A stretch of DNA of 64,000 nt. Source: an uncultured beta proteobacterium (GTDB lineage: Bacteria; Pseudomonadota; Gammaproteobacteria; Burkholderiales; Burkholderiaceae_E). Both the position numbers and the translations under genes were made by a program. Positions within the stretch are counted from its first letter, which is position 1; every line of letters begins with the position of its first letter. The DNA is taken from NCBI GenBank assembly GCA_903934295.1, contig CAIZNI010000011.1:1-64000 (forward strand), read 5' to 3'. The notes beneath the pieces are model-generated. The model was given only the letters and a program-made list of their open reading frames with translations, was not told where the DNA came from and did not search any database. Of the stretch, positions 8,417-15,710 are shown in pieces.

Positions 8417-9234
8417 TGCTGAGCCCGGGCCGATTCGACACGTGGCTGAACACGCTGGGGGCGTGGCTGCTGGCACTGCTGTGGATGCTGCCGCTGCTGT
8501 ACGCGGTGTGGTCGGCGATCCACCCCACCGAGTTCTCGGCCCGCTTCGATCTGCTGGCGCCGCTCACGCTGGACAATTTTGGCGCCGCCTGGGCGGCCGC
8601 GCCTTTTCCGCGCTATTTCCTGAACACCTTCGCGCTGGTCGGCGGCATCCTCGTCGCGCAGCTGGTGTTGTGCACGCTCGCGGCCTACTCGTTCGCGCGG
8701 TTCAGCTTCCCGGGGCGCGACATCGCGTTCGCGCTGGTGCTGGGGCAGCTGATGATCATGCCTGACGTGGTGCTGGTGGAGAACTACCGCAGCCTGCACC
8801 AGATGGGCCTGAGCGACACGCTGACCGCGATGGCGCTGCCCTATGTGGCGTCGGCCTTCGGCATCTTCCTGCTGCGCCAGACCTTCAAGACCGTTCCCAA
8901 GGAACTGGAGGAGGCCGCGCGCATCGAGGGCTGCGGCCCGATGGGCGTGCTGTGGCGCGTGTACGTGCCGCTGGCCAAGCCGGTGTACCTGGCCTATGCG
9001 CTCGTCTCGGTGAGCTACCACTGGAACAACTTCCTGTGGCCCCTGGTGGTCTCCAATTCGGTCGAGACCCGGCCGCTGACGGTGGGCCTGTCGGTGTTCG
9101 CCGGCACCGACCAGGGCATCGACTGGGCCATCATCAACGCCGCCACGCTGATCTCCAGCGCGCCGCTGCTGATCGCCTTCCTGCTGTTTCAGCGGCAGTT
9201 TGTGCAGAGTTTTTTGAGGGCGGGGATTCGTTAG
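8416..9234 (+). CDS. ugpE: ABC importer permease, UgpE-like
   Basis: 272 residues and six membrane helices. The EAA motif is EEAARIEGCGPMGVLWRVYVP, with SYHWNNFLWPL near the C-terminus, which is typical of UgpE/MalG-type permeases. It begins within the UgpA-like stop codon (TGATG) and closes the operon. Two permeases of one import channel should form a heterodimer on the ATPase dimer. Confidence 0.85.
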   Translation: MLSPGRFDTWLNTLGAWLLALLWMLPLLYAVWSAIHPTEFSARFDLLAPLTLDNFGAAWAAAPFPRYFLNTFALVGGILVAQLVLCTLAAYSFARFSFPGRDIAFALVLGQLMIMPDVVLVENYRSLHQMGLSDTLTAMALPYVASAFGIFLLRQTFKTVPKELEEAARIEGCGPMGVLWRVYVPLAKPVYLAYALVSVSYHWNNFLWPLVVSNSVETRPLTVGLSVFAGTDQGIDWAIINAATLISSAPLLIAFLLFQRQFVQSFLRAGIR

Positions 9235-9241
9235 TTTTGTT

Positions 9242-9269
9242 GCCCAGCGACCGGCGCGCAAGGCTGGGC
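9242..9269 (+). terminator. Hairpin after the importer operon, possible weak terminator
   Basis: GCCCAGC (9242-9248) pairs with GCTGGGC (9263-9269) across a 14-base loop, eight bases past the last permease stop. There is no downstream T-run, so it may be only an attenuating or mRNA-stabilising hairpin. Confidence 0.3.
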
Positions 9270-9295
9270 GACCGTTCTTCGATCTTGATCAGGCG

Positions 9296-9330
9296 TTTCG
9301 AATATTGCGATTGTCGAATATTTCGAATAA
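9296..9330 (+). promoter_or_regulatory. AT-rich repeat region, likely toxin-antitoxin operator
   Basis: CGAATATT occurs at 9299-9306 and 9315-9322, followed by CGAATAA at 9324-9330, in an AT-rich patch within GC-rich DNA. It lies 33-67 bases before an antitoxin start. Such repeats are typical of autoregulatory antitoxin sites. Binding is inferred. Confidence 0.4.
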
Positions 9331-9362
9331 AGTCGGAGCTCTTCTTCGGCTCGAGTACTGAT

Positions 9363-9830
9363 ATGAACCTGCCCCCCGTTCTGGAGACCCCGCTGCCCGT
9401 CGAGCGCGAAGTCGCGGCCGCTGTGGAGAGCCAGCGGGCGCTTGCGGCCTACCTGAGTACCCGTTTCGAGACGCAGCGGATCACGTTCTTCGATGAGAAG
9501 AACCGCGCCCACGCGGTCGAGCTTCCCACCTCCGCCCTGCGCCTGCTCGTCGACATACTGGCTGAGCTGGCAGACGGCAACGCGGTCAAGGTGGTGCCCA
9601 TTCACGCCGAGCTGACGACGCAGGAGGCGGCAGACATGCTGAACGTGTCTCGCCCGCACTTGGTGAAATTGCTCGAGAGCGGTGTGCTCCCCTTTCACAA
9701 GGCCGGCAAGCACCGCCGTGTGCGTTTTGCCGATCTGATGGCGTTCAAGGCCGAACGTGACCGCGCAAGTAGCGTGGCCATGGAGGAACTGGCGCGGCAG
9801 GCCCAGGACCTGCGCCTGGGGTACGAGTGA
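9363..9830 (+). CDS. Antitoxin with excisionase-type HTH domain
   Basis: 155 residues. The N-terminal half (residues 1-80) is helical with no recognised motif. The C-terminal half has ELTTQEAADMLNVSRPHLVKLLESGVL then GKHRRVRFADLMAFK, a MerR/excisionase-like winged helix (HTH_17). The gene overlaps a PIN-domain toxin gene by GTGA. The likely role is to bind and neutralise the PIN nuclease and repress the operon through the AT-rich repeats upstream. The ATG at 9363 was chosen because longer readings run back into the importer gene. Confidence 0.78.
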   Translation: MNLPPVLETPLPVEREVAAAVESQRALAAYLSTRFETQRITFFDEKNRAHAVELPTSALRLLVDILAELADGNAVKVVPIHAELTTQEAADMLNVSRPHLVKLLESGVLPFHKAGKHRRVRFADLMAFKAERDRASSVAMEELARQAQDLRLGYE

Positions 9831-10402
9831 CGAGCTCACCATTCACCGCGGTGTACGACGCCTGCGTCCTGTACCCGGCGCCGCTGAGGGATTTCCTGAT
9901 GTGGCTCGGCCTGTCCGGGCGCTTCCGGGCGCGCTGGAGTGCTCGGATCCACGACGAATGGAAGCGCAACCTGTTGATCAACCGCCCCGACCTCAGCGCC
10001 GAACAGCTGGACCGTACATCCGACCTGATGGACCGTGCCATCCCCGGCGCGGTGGTGACCGGCTTCGAGCCGTTGATGGCGGGGCTGTCACTGCCCGATC
10101 CGAATGACCGTCACGTGCTGGCCGCAGCCATCCGCTGCCATGCAAGCGTGATCGTGACGTTCAACGAACGCGACTTCCCCGGCGATGTGCTCGATGCCTT
10201 CGGGATGGAGGCGCAACACCCTGATGTCTTCGCCGAGAACCTCTTCGATCTCGACCCGGCATCCGTGGTCGCCGCCGCGCAGCGGCAGCGCCAGCAATTG
10301 AAGAGCCCGCCCATGGCGGTTGACCGTTACCTCGACATCCTGCGCAGGCAGGGGCTCAGCCAGACCGTGAAGGCGCTCTCGGCCTTTCGTGGGGTGCTCT
10401 GA
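9827..10402 (+). CDS. PIN-domain toxin (putative RNase)
   Basis: 191 residues from a GTG that overlaps the antitoxin stop. PIN-type acidic residues are visible: D11 in VYDACVLYP, E44, D91/D94 in LPDPNDRHVLAAAI and D116 in TFNERDF. VapC-like toxins use such clusters to bind Mg2+ and cleave RNA. The C-terminal 60 residues (DPASVVAAAQRQRQQL, TVKALSAFRGVL) are an extension beyond the minimal VapC length. Pairing with an excisionase-HTH antitoxin is a recurring arrangement. RNA target unknown. Confidence 0.8.
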   Translation: MTSSPFTAVYDACVLYPAPLRDFLMWLGLSGRFRARWSARIHDEWKRNLLINRPDLSAEQLDRTSDLMDRAIPGAVVTGFEPLMAGLSLPDPNDRHVLAAAIRCHASVIVTFNERDFPGDVLDAFGMEAQHPDVFAENLFDLDPASVVAAAQRQRQQLKSPPMAVDRYLDILRRQGLSQTVKALSAFRGVL

Positions 10403-10696
10403 AAACGGGTGCTCGAGTCGGGTAGCAGCGGCTTCGCGCGGAAGCGTCCGAACATACCTCGAGCACCACGAACCCTCTCAATCACGGCTCTCGGCGTGTC
10501 ATTTCAAAGGCACCCGACCCGGGCATCCCAGTAACCAACAGCCCCCTCCCTGTGCGCCGCGGTGCATCGCTTCATGCAACATCGCGAACTCAGGCATCGA
10601 GCGAATGATTTTCAACCGTCCAACTTCTGGGGGTCAGTTCAAACCCGGAGCGGTTAAATCGTTCGGGTGAGCTTGTCGTTGACTGGTGAAAGGTTG

Positions 10697-11017
10697 TCAT
10701 GCGGTCTGAAGCTTGAGTACTTTGACGCCTGACAGCGCTTTACTTGCCTTCACCGCCACACGTGCCTGCCAGAGATCGTACGCAGTCTGCTGGGCCAGCC
10801 ACACTTCAGCGGCCCCACCGTGGTCGCGCCCCAACCAACGCTCAAGGCGCAGGGCCATCGCAGGGCTAACCGCCGCCCGTCCATTGAGCACCTTGGACAA
10901 AGTGGTCCGGTCGACGCCCAGCTGGGCAGCAGCTTCGCCGACTGTTAGGTTCAAGGCGGGCAGGATGTCGTCCCTCAGAGTGAATCCAGGGTGGGGGGGA
11001 TTGAACATCGAACTCAT
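10697..11017 (-). CDS. higA: HigA-family antitoxin (XRE HTH)
   Basis: About 106 residues from ATG 11017, which has GAGGTG as ribosome site. It contains NPPHPGFTLRDDILPALNLTVGEAAAQLGVDRTTLSKVLNG, the VapI/HigA-type helix-turn-helix, then AVSPAMALRLERWLG. It lies 7 bases after the HigB-like toxin, the reversed toxin-first order usual for HigBA. It should neutralise the toxin and repress the operon. Confidence 0.83.
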   Translation of the reverse strand: MSSMFNPPHPGFTLRDDILPALNLTVGEAAAQLGVDRTTLSKVLNGRAAVSPAMALRLERWLGRDHGGAAEVWLAQQTAYDLWQARVAVKASKALSGVKVLKLQTA

Positions 11018-11024
11018 ACGCACC

Positions 11025-11303
11025 TCAGTGGTAATCCTGATAGTCAACCAGGATGGCATCGCCGTTTTCAAATGCAAAGGTCAGGCGCCAGTTGCCGTTG
11101 ACGCTGACCGACCAATGTCCAAACAAACCACCCTTCAGGGGGTGCCAGTTCCAGCCGGGGCGATTCATGTCTTCGGGCCTCGTGGCGACTGCGAGCGCGG
11201 ACAGTTGTTGGGCCAGGCCAGGGGCGTGTGCGGCTTGAATTCCGGCGCGAGACCCCGACAGGAAAAAACGCTCGACCCCCTTATGCCTGAAGCTTCTGAT
11301 CAT
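11025..11303 (-). CDS. higB: HigB-family toxin (RelE fold mRNA interferase)
   Basis: 92 residues beginning MIRSFRHKGVERFFLSG. It contains LSALAVATRPEDMNRPGWNWHPLKG and WSVSVNGNWRLTFAFENGDAILVDYQDYH, the diagnostic C-terminus of HigB/RelE-like ribosome-dependent mRNA interferases. The upstream ATG at 11342 would add 13 residues unlike the family, so 11303 was preferred. The pair appears intact. Confidence 0.83.
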   Translation of the reverse strand: MIRSFRHKGVERFFLSGSRAGIQAAHAPGLAQQLSALAVATRPEDMNRPGWNWHPLKGGLFGHWSVSVNGNWRLTFAFENGDAILVDYQDYH

Positions 11304-11393
11304 TTCAGAAATGTAGCGCGTAGCGCCACGCGCAGCAAGCAAGTCAGCAGAATGTTCGAATGCTGTTGCGACTCCAAGTCGGTAAACTAAACT

Positions 11394-11433
11394 GCCCCGT
11401 TTTTCGCGCCGGCCCGAACTCCTGAGTCGACGG
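11394..11433 (+). repeat. 40-base direct repeat, copy 1
   Basis: Runs from GCCCCGTTTTTCGCG to GAGTCGACGG and matches 13463-13502 at 38 of 40 positions. In this copy, about 200 bases separate it from the companion segment 11634-11659. In the second copy the companion follows directly. Confidence 0.75.
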
Positions 11434-11633
11434 CGTATTGATCTCTACCTGCTCGCTCCTTCCCGATAGAGCTTCGCGTGTCTTCGTAAAGCCGACCCCA
11501 TCACCCGCCCGAGGAGAATTCGATTGCCATTGACGGTAAAGGCCGAGATGAGCAGCACCATCCGCACGGGCGCCACGGGCGTGCTGCCCGGTGAGGTGCA
11601 TCTGGACGAAGCCTTTACGGCGCAGCGCCTGAA

Positions 11634-11659
11634 GGATGTGAGCCAGCGGCGCTTTTAGG
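11634..11659 (+). repeat. 26-base direct repeat, companion segment of copy 1
   Basis: GGATGTGAGCCAGCGGCGCT and the following six bases match 13502-13527 at 25 of 26 positions. Together with the 40-base repeat, this shows that a longer sequence was duplicated on both sides of the XRE-ImmA/PIN module, with about 200 bases lost from the right copy or gained in the left. Confidence 0.7.
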
Positions 11660-11815
11660 TGGCCCATGTGGCCAGCCACTTCCCGTTCAGCCCCGGGACC
11701 GAGATGAACTCATTCCTGCTGCTCGGAGATGGCTCGCCACTGACGCTGGGGGACATCCGTACGCAGTCAATCGAACCCACGTCCGCACCAGCCCGCTACT
11801 GGATGCGGTGAATGG

Positions 11816-12310
11816 CTATGCGCCTTCGCGGAGACCATTCAGGATGCGTTCGGCATCTGTCCAGGGCAGGCGCCGCCTGCCTTCTTTCATCAACGCCAGT
11901 GCGGCAATGGCTTCGTCTACGCTGAGCAGATGGTTCTCGACCATCGTTCGGAGCAGCCAGACGGTGCCCATGACTGTCACATCTTCCGCCTGGGCCGCAG
12001 CCTTGAGGCCTTGATCGCCTGTCAGAAGCGGGCAGCCTTCCTGCTTGGCAAGCGCCAAGGCCAGGTAGTCGGTTGGACTAGGGTCAGTACCGTACTTGCC
12101 AGGCAACTCCGATGCATACCTGACGTACTCGCCCGTGACCTCCAAGATCCGTAAGCCTTGGGCCTCCAGCCCCGGGGTCCCGGGCTCGATCTCTTCCCAG
12201 TAGAGGATGTCGGGCATCGCGAACTGCATCGGAAGCTGGAACAGCCGCTCCATGAGCCGCCCAGCCTCCATGTCGATCAGGATGTTCGCATCACTGATGA
12301 GCAGCAGCAT
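11816..12310 (-). CDS. PIN-domain toxin partner of an XRE-ImmA antitoxin
   Basis: 164 residues. PIN-type acidic positions are D7 (SDANILID), E39/E40 (YWEEI), D81 (TDYLALALAKQ) and D99 (LTGDQGLKAAA). It also has MGTVWLLRTMVENHLLS, a C-terminal feature I associate with DUF3368-type PIN proteins. Its start overlaps the end of the upstream XRE-ImmA gene by 20 bases, so the two are coupled. A metal-dependent RNase toxin is the most likely role. Confidence 0.75.
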   Translation of the reverse strand: MLLLISDANILIDMEAGRLMERLFQLPMQFAMPDILYWEEIEPGTPGLEAQGLRILEVTGEYVRYASELPGKYGTDPSPTDYLALALAKQEGCPLLTGDQGLKAAAQAEDVTVMGTVWLLRTMVENHLLSVDEAIAALALMKEGRRRLPWTDAERILNGLREGA

Positions 12311-13370
12311 CCACCGACTCCAGCTGACGCTCCTTGTGGAAGCGCATCATGGGGATGCCAAGAAGCTCCGCGGCCTTGGACTCGGAGACGTACTGCTCCC
12401 CCAAGGCTCGATAGACGAGCTGCTCGAACAGTCGAGGATGTTCACGCGGCACCGGCTCGCCAGGCTCGTTCTTGCGCCACCCTTTCGAGGAGAACCGCTT
12501 CCAGAGAGCAAGGTGGGCGGCCTCAGGGAGAACACCACACTGCTTTGCCCGCTGGAGCCAGCCGGCCATGCTCAAGCCGAACTCGTGCTTCAGGGCAAAG
12601 AGCTCTTGCCACTCAATTCCACGCCGAGCTTGGCCCAGAAGCTGTACGACCGCAGCCTTTGGCGCCAGGAACGCGCCGGCAAACCGATCACAGGCCTTCT
12701 CTTCGTTGATATCAGCGGCCAGACGACCAGACAGCAGTAGGTGCCCCAGTTCATGCGCGAGCGTGAATCGCTGTCGATCACCTGGCCATCGGGACGACAC
12801 GGCGACGATGGGGTATGTCCGTCCATCGGACGTTCGCGCAGTCGCGGTTAGCCCCGAGAAGCCTGGATTCGCTTCGTCAACAACGATGACCAACAGACCC
12901 AAGGTCTCCAGGGTGTCTGTCAGATCGCCGATCGGATTGAGGCCCAGCTTCCAGGCTTCTCGCACCTGGTCTGCAAAATTTTCCAGTTCGTCGAGATCGT
13001 TGACCTGGTGAGGTAGGCCCTCAGGTGCCTCGAATCGCAGGATGGGCGACTCGGGGAAGAACCCAAGAAGCTCAACGCGTTTCTCGATGAGCTCAACCGC
13101 CTTGATCTTCAGCGCCTCTTGAGCCGTCTTACCGAAGGTGGCCAGACGCCGGAATTCCGGCTCGAGTAGCTCCACCTCGCGGGTACGGAAGAAATATTCA
13201 ACACGTGTCCCGCAAGCACGAGCCAGCTTCAGGAGCTGCGAAGAAGGCGGAGTCAGGATTCCCTTCTCGTACTTCTGGATCGCCGTATGAGTGACGCCGA
13301 CCTTCTCACCCAGGGCGTCGAGGGTGAGCCCCGCGGCCAGACGGGCCTGCCGAATGCGGTCCCCGATCAT
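12291..13370 (-). CDS. XRE regulator with ImmA/IrrE-type zinc peptidase domain (antitoxin)
   Basis: 359 residues. The N-terminal XRE helix-turn-helix (residues about 6-60, RIRQARLAAGLTLDALGEKVGVTHTAI split by usual turns) is followed by a linker. An ImmA/IrrE domain then has FTLAHELGHLLL (H206, E207, H210) and NEEKACDRFAGAFLAP, the usual zinc ligands and helper acidic residues. Such fusions act as repressors or antitoxins that can be controlled by proteolysis. It overlaps the downstream PIN gene by 20 bases. An 8-base inverted repeat just upstream probably serves as its operator. Confidence 0.82.
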   Translation of the reverse strand: MIGDRIRQARLAAGLTLDALGEKVGVTHTAIQKYEKGILTPPSSQLLKLARACGTRVEYFFRTREVELLEPEFRRLATFGKTAQEALKIKAVELIEKRVELLGFFPESPILRFEAPEGLPHQVNDLDELENFADQVREAWKLGLNPIGDLTDTLETLGLLVIVVDEANPGFSGLTATARTSDGRTYPIVAVSSRWPGDRQRFTLAHELGHLLLSGRLAADINEEKACDRFAGAFLAPKAAVVQLLGQARRGIEWQELFALKHEFGLSMAGWLQRAKQCGVLPEAAHLALWKRFSSKGWRKNEPGEPVPREHPRLFEQLVYRALGEQYVSESKAAELLGIPMMRFHKERQLESVDAAAHQ

Positions 13371-13387
13371 GACGCCTCCGATGTTTA

Positions 13388-13423
13388 GTTTAAAAGAGAT
13401 TTGATTTTACAGATTTTTTAAAC
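13388..13423 (-). promoter_or_regulatory. Inverted repeat upstream of the XRE-ImmA gene
   Basis: GTTTAAAA (13388-13395) and TTTTAAAC (13416-13423) form a perfect 8-base inverted repeat in a very AT-rich patch, 18 bases before the start codon. It is the natural candidate for autorepression by the encoded XRE protein. Confidence 0.45.
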
Positions 13424-13462
13424 CACGAGGAAGGGCTTCTGGACTGTCGCCACGTCTGAACC

Positions 13463-13527
13463 GCCCCGCTTTTCGCGCCGGCCCGAACGCCTGAGTCGAC
13501 GGGATGTGAGCCAGCGGCGCTTTCAGG
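13463..13527 (+). repeat. Direct repeat, copy 2 (40-base and 26-base segments joined)
   Basis: 13463-13502 matches 11394-11433 (38 of 40) and 13502-13527 matches 11634-11659 (25 of 26). The repeat abuts the 3' end of the fic remnant. The two copies bracket the XRE-ImmA/PIN module at about 2.07 kb spacing. Confidence 0.75.
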
Positions 13528-14011
13528 CGTAGGGCTGGAACGGGTTACTGTCGCGGCTGAGCAGTTGCATCAGCTTGGGATGGATGAAGAGCTTTTCTTT
13601 GCCGAGCGGCATTTCGCGCAGCACACCCAGGTCAGTCAGATCATGCAGGTAGCGGGATGCCGCCTGGCGCTGGGCGATGCCCTTGTCCACCAGGTTGCCG
13701 ATGCGGCAGTAAGGCTGCTCGAAGATCACGTCCACCAGTTCGCGCGTGTAGGTCTTGGGCAGCCGCTCGCGCACGTGCTCGGTGGTGTGTCCAGCAGCAG
13801 GCCGTAGTAGTCGGCTTTGCTTCCAGCAGCGGGATGGTGTTGATGAGCATCGCCTGGTTGGGAATCAGCTCGGCGGCCTGCTTCAGCTCGGCCAGGGCTA
13901 CATGGGCCTCGATGCAGGCCTTGACCACGGCACCGCTTTCCAGCTCGCGCGCCGGGGGCAGCGCGGGCAGCTGGTTGGGCGGCAGCTCAGGGCGCCACGT
14001 CAATCTGACAT
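13523..14011 (-). pseudogene. Fic-family protein remnant lacking its catalytic core
   Basis: The N-terminal part (LPALPPARELESGAVVKACIEA, ELKQAAELIPNQAMLINTIP, LLEAK) is the Fic_N domain. It breaks off after LLEAK. The frame then changes and HVRERLPKTYTRELVDVIFEQ, RIGNLVDKGIAQRQAASRYL and EKLFIHPKLMQLL follow, which is the C-terminal winged-helix end of the same family. The roughly 200-residue Fic core with HxFxxGNGR is absent. The normal start would be ATG 14011, but the frame there also needs a one-base correction. The remnant cannot be an active AMP transferase. Confidence 0.75.
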
Positions 14012-14039
14012 GTCGATGTTTTTTCAAATCATCGACATG
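14009..14039. promoter_or_regulatory. Perfect 10-base inverted repeat at the fic start
   Basis: CATGTCGATG (14009-14018) and CATCGACATG (14030-14039) are separated by 11 AT-rich bases. Position and form suggest a former operator controlling the fic gene. It could also form a hairpin. Confidence 0.45.
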
Positions 14040-14142
14040 ACACCGGCCACCTGTTCGCTGAGACAACACGTGACGGCCGAGACTGCGGACTCACAGGCGT
14101 TCAGCAAACAATCCCACGCGCCGATCCGACCTTGACCTCGGT

Positions 14143-14174
14143 CTTGTAAGGCGAATAATGCTCTGTAATACAAG
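14143..14174 (+). promoter_or_regulatory. Inverted repeat upstream of the ParD-like gene
   Basis: CTTGTA (14143-14148) and TACAAG (14169-14174) flank AT-rich DNA 21 bases before the antitoxin ATG. Ribbon-helix-helix antitoxins normally bind short palindromes in this position. Confidence 0.4.
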
Positions 14175-14194
14175 CATTTCGAGGTTTTGCGAGC

Positions 14195-14431
14195 ATGGCA
14201 GCCAAGACCATCAACGTGCGCCTGCCCGAGGCGCTCTACAACCAGATCGAAGAACTGTCCAAGGCAACGGCATGCACCAAGCGCTTCTTGACCATCGACG
14301 CCTTGACCCGCTATGTGGAGCGGGAGTCCTGGCAGATTCGTGACATCCACGAAGGCATGAAGGAAGCCGACGCCGGCGAGTTCGCTACCAACGAGCAGGT
14401 CAAAGGCGTGTTTGCCAAGTACGGCGCCTGA
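14195..14431 (+). CDS. ParD/RHH-type antitoxin
   Basis: 78 residues. The N-terminal ribbon-helix-helix reads KTINVRLPEALYNQIEELSKATACTKRFL in outline, followed by TIDALTRYVE. The C-terminal segment (WQIRDIHEGMKEADAGEFATNEQ, ending FAKYGA) is typical of CopG-like antitoxins of RelE/ParE modules. Its toxin partner three bases downstream has an internal deletion, so this antitoxin is probably an orphan. Confidence 0.8.
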   Translation: MAAKTINVRLPEALYNQIEELSKATACTKRFLTIDALTRYVERESWQIRDIHEGMKEADAGEFATNEQVKGVFAKYGA

Positions 14432-14434
14432 TCC

Positions 14435-14563
14435 ATGGCCGTGAAGTGGACCAGGACGGCGCTTCGCTGCGTTGATGAGATCGCTGATTTCATCGCCATC
14501 TACCGCGTGCGTGGCGACGACGTTGAGATCCTGAGACTGCACCACGTCGCCCGAAACCGGTGA
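14435..14563 (+). pseudogene. ParE-type toxin remnant with in-frame internal deletion
   Basis: 42 codons. MAVKWTRTALRCVDEIADFIA is the N-terminus of ParE/RelE toxins. It is joined directly to IYRVRGDDVEILRLHHVARNR, the C-terminal strand region (usually PYRVRGDDVEILRVLH). About 45-50 residues of the normal ~95-residue fold are missing, without loss of frame. A folded toxin is not expected. Confidence 0.7.
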
Positions 14564-15014
14564 CTCATTTGATCCGCCGACAGGCGCGACGGTTTTGCCC
14601 TCAATCGACCCGCCTTGCGCGGGTTTATTCATTTCCGGAGTAGGTGGCCGGTCCCCGCTTATCTCGCCAGCTTGCGGTACAGGCTGTCGAACTCGTCGAG
14701 GCTGGAGGGGAATGAGGCGATCAGATGCCGGCGGTGACGCTCCTTTTGCTGGCGGTCGATGGACCCGCGAAGGGCTTCAATCGGCAGACGCGCTGACCGC
14801 CTGTGTGTCGCAGGCATTGGACCATTCCAAACGGCCGGTAGCAGGGTCCGACCCGCAGCGGAACGGCATCTCGTGGATGGAACGGATTGCCCCGCGCGCC
14901 AACGACGCCTACTTCGTCAGTGTGCGCCGCTGCGGACGATCGACCGGGTGACAAGTCCCGTGGCGGTTCATGCAGATGAAGTCCTCTGATCCGAGGCCTT
15001 TACAATTCCGCCTC
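14564..15014 (+). other. Intergenic stretch with a terminator-like hairpin, no supported gene
   Basis: A minus-strand run ending near 14658 reads RQQKERHRRHLIASFPSSLDEF then DSLYRKLAR-stop, suggesting the tail of a decayed gene of unknown type. A plus-strand frame through 14759-14951 has no recognisable motif. I see no intact gene. Confidence 0.35.
14608..14628 (+). terminator. Rho-independent-like terminator
   Basis: ACCCGC (14608-14613) and GCGGGT (14619-14624) form a 6-base GC-rich stem with loop CTTGC, followed by TTATT. It lies 45 bases past the ParE remnant stop and would end transcription of the ParDE operon. Confidence 0.5.
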
Positions 15015-15710
15015 ATGAGCCAGCCTTCGATCCTGATCGTCGACGACGATGCCACGCTTTCGGACATGCTGTGTCAGCTGCTGACCCGTGAGCATTGGTC
15101 CGTTCGTGCCGTGTTGACGGGCGCAGAGGGTGAACTGGCGTTGTCGCAGCACCGGCCCGACGTGGTGCTGCTCGACTTGATGCTGCCGGATGCGAACGGA
15201 CTCGATCTGTGCCGGCGTTGGCGAACGACCCACCCTGACGTGGGCATCCTGATGCTCACCGCCCGCGGCAAGCCCTTGGACAAGGTGCTCGGTCTGGAGG
15301 TCGGCGCCGACGATTACCTCTCGAAGCCTTTCGACAAGCGTGAGTTGGTGGCGCGCATCCGCGCGCTGATTCGACGCCAGGCGCCCGAGCGCACCGCACC
15401 CACGCTCCTGCGCTTTGACAGCCTGACGATCGATCTGCTGCGGCGCGAAGTGCGCGTCGGCGATGAGTGCGTCGCGCTCACCAGCATCGAATTCAAGCTG
15501 CTGCACGAACTGGCGCGCACGCCCGGCAAGCCGCACACGCGTGAGCAACTCAGTGCCCTGGTGCAGGTGGGCAAATACCGGCCGCTGGACCGCACGGTGG
15601 ATGCTCAGGTGTACCGACTGCGGCGCAAGCTCCTGAAGCACGGGCCCGACGGCGGCTGGATCGACACCGTTCGGGGCGAAGGCTATGCCTTTGTCCCCCG
15701 TTCGGTATGA
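15015..15710 (+). CDS. OmpR/PhoB-type response regulator
   Basis: 231 residues from ATG 15015 (MSQPSILIVDDD). The receiver domain has the acidic pocket D10-D12, phosphoacceptor D54 (LLDLMLPD), T82 and K104 (YLSKPF). The C-terminal winged helix has ALTSIEFKLLHELARTPGKPHTREQL and ends TVDAQVYRLRRKL, IDTVRGEGYAF. Its stop overlaps the histidine kinase start by ATGA. It should be phosphorylated by that kinase and regulate envelope or stress genes. An in-frame upstream start at 14970 adds 15 residues before the conserved fold and was not used. Confidence 0.88.
   Translation: MSQPSILIVDDDATLSDMLCQLLTREHWSVRAVLTGAEGELALSQHRPDVVLLDLMLPDANGLDLCRRWRTTHPDVGILMLTARGKPLDKVLGLEVGADDYLSKPFDKRELVARIRALIRRQAPERTAPTLLRFDSLTIDLLRREVRVGDECVALTSIEFKLLHELARTPGKPHTREQLSALVQVGKYRPLDRTVDAQVYRLRRKLLKHGPDGGWIDTVRGEGYAFVPRSV

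Larger units (their letters stand above)
11304..11815 (+). other. Non-coding stretch with degenerate gene debris and a repeat copy
   Basis: No intact gene. It holds 11394-11433 and 11634-11659, two segments repeated near 13.46-13.53 kb. On the plus strand, an open stretch around 11547-11655 (MSSTIRTGATGVLPGEVHL) ends at TAG 11656-11658. In the same frame beyond it lies HVASHFPFSPGTEMNSFLLLGDG up to a stop near 11810. This looks like a decayed gene that I cannot identify. Confidence 0.4.

Noticed and set aside
5792..8476. Very long open frame on the minus strand opposite the Ugp-like importer
   Set aside because: It runs antisense to three well-supported transporter genes, is rich in His, Arg, Gln and Gly as expected from GC-rich antisense codons, and shows no family motif.
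10389..10670. Small plus-strand open frame between the PIN toxin and the HigBA pair
   Set aside because: It overlaps the PIN gene end, has no recognisable motif or good ribosome site, and its composition looks non-coding.
11344..11679. Minus-strand frame of 111 codons
   Set aside because: It spans the repeated debris region, has no motif, and is disrupted in the second repeat copy.
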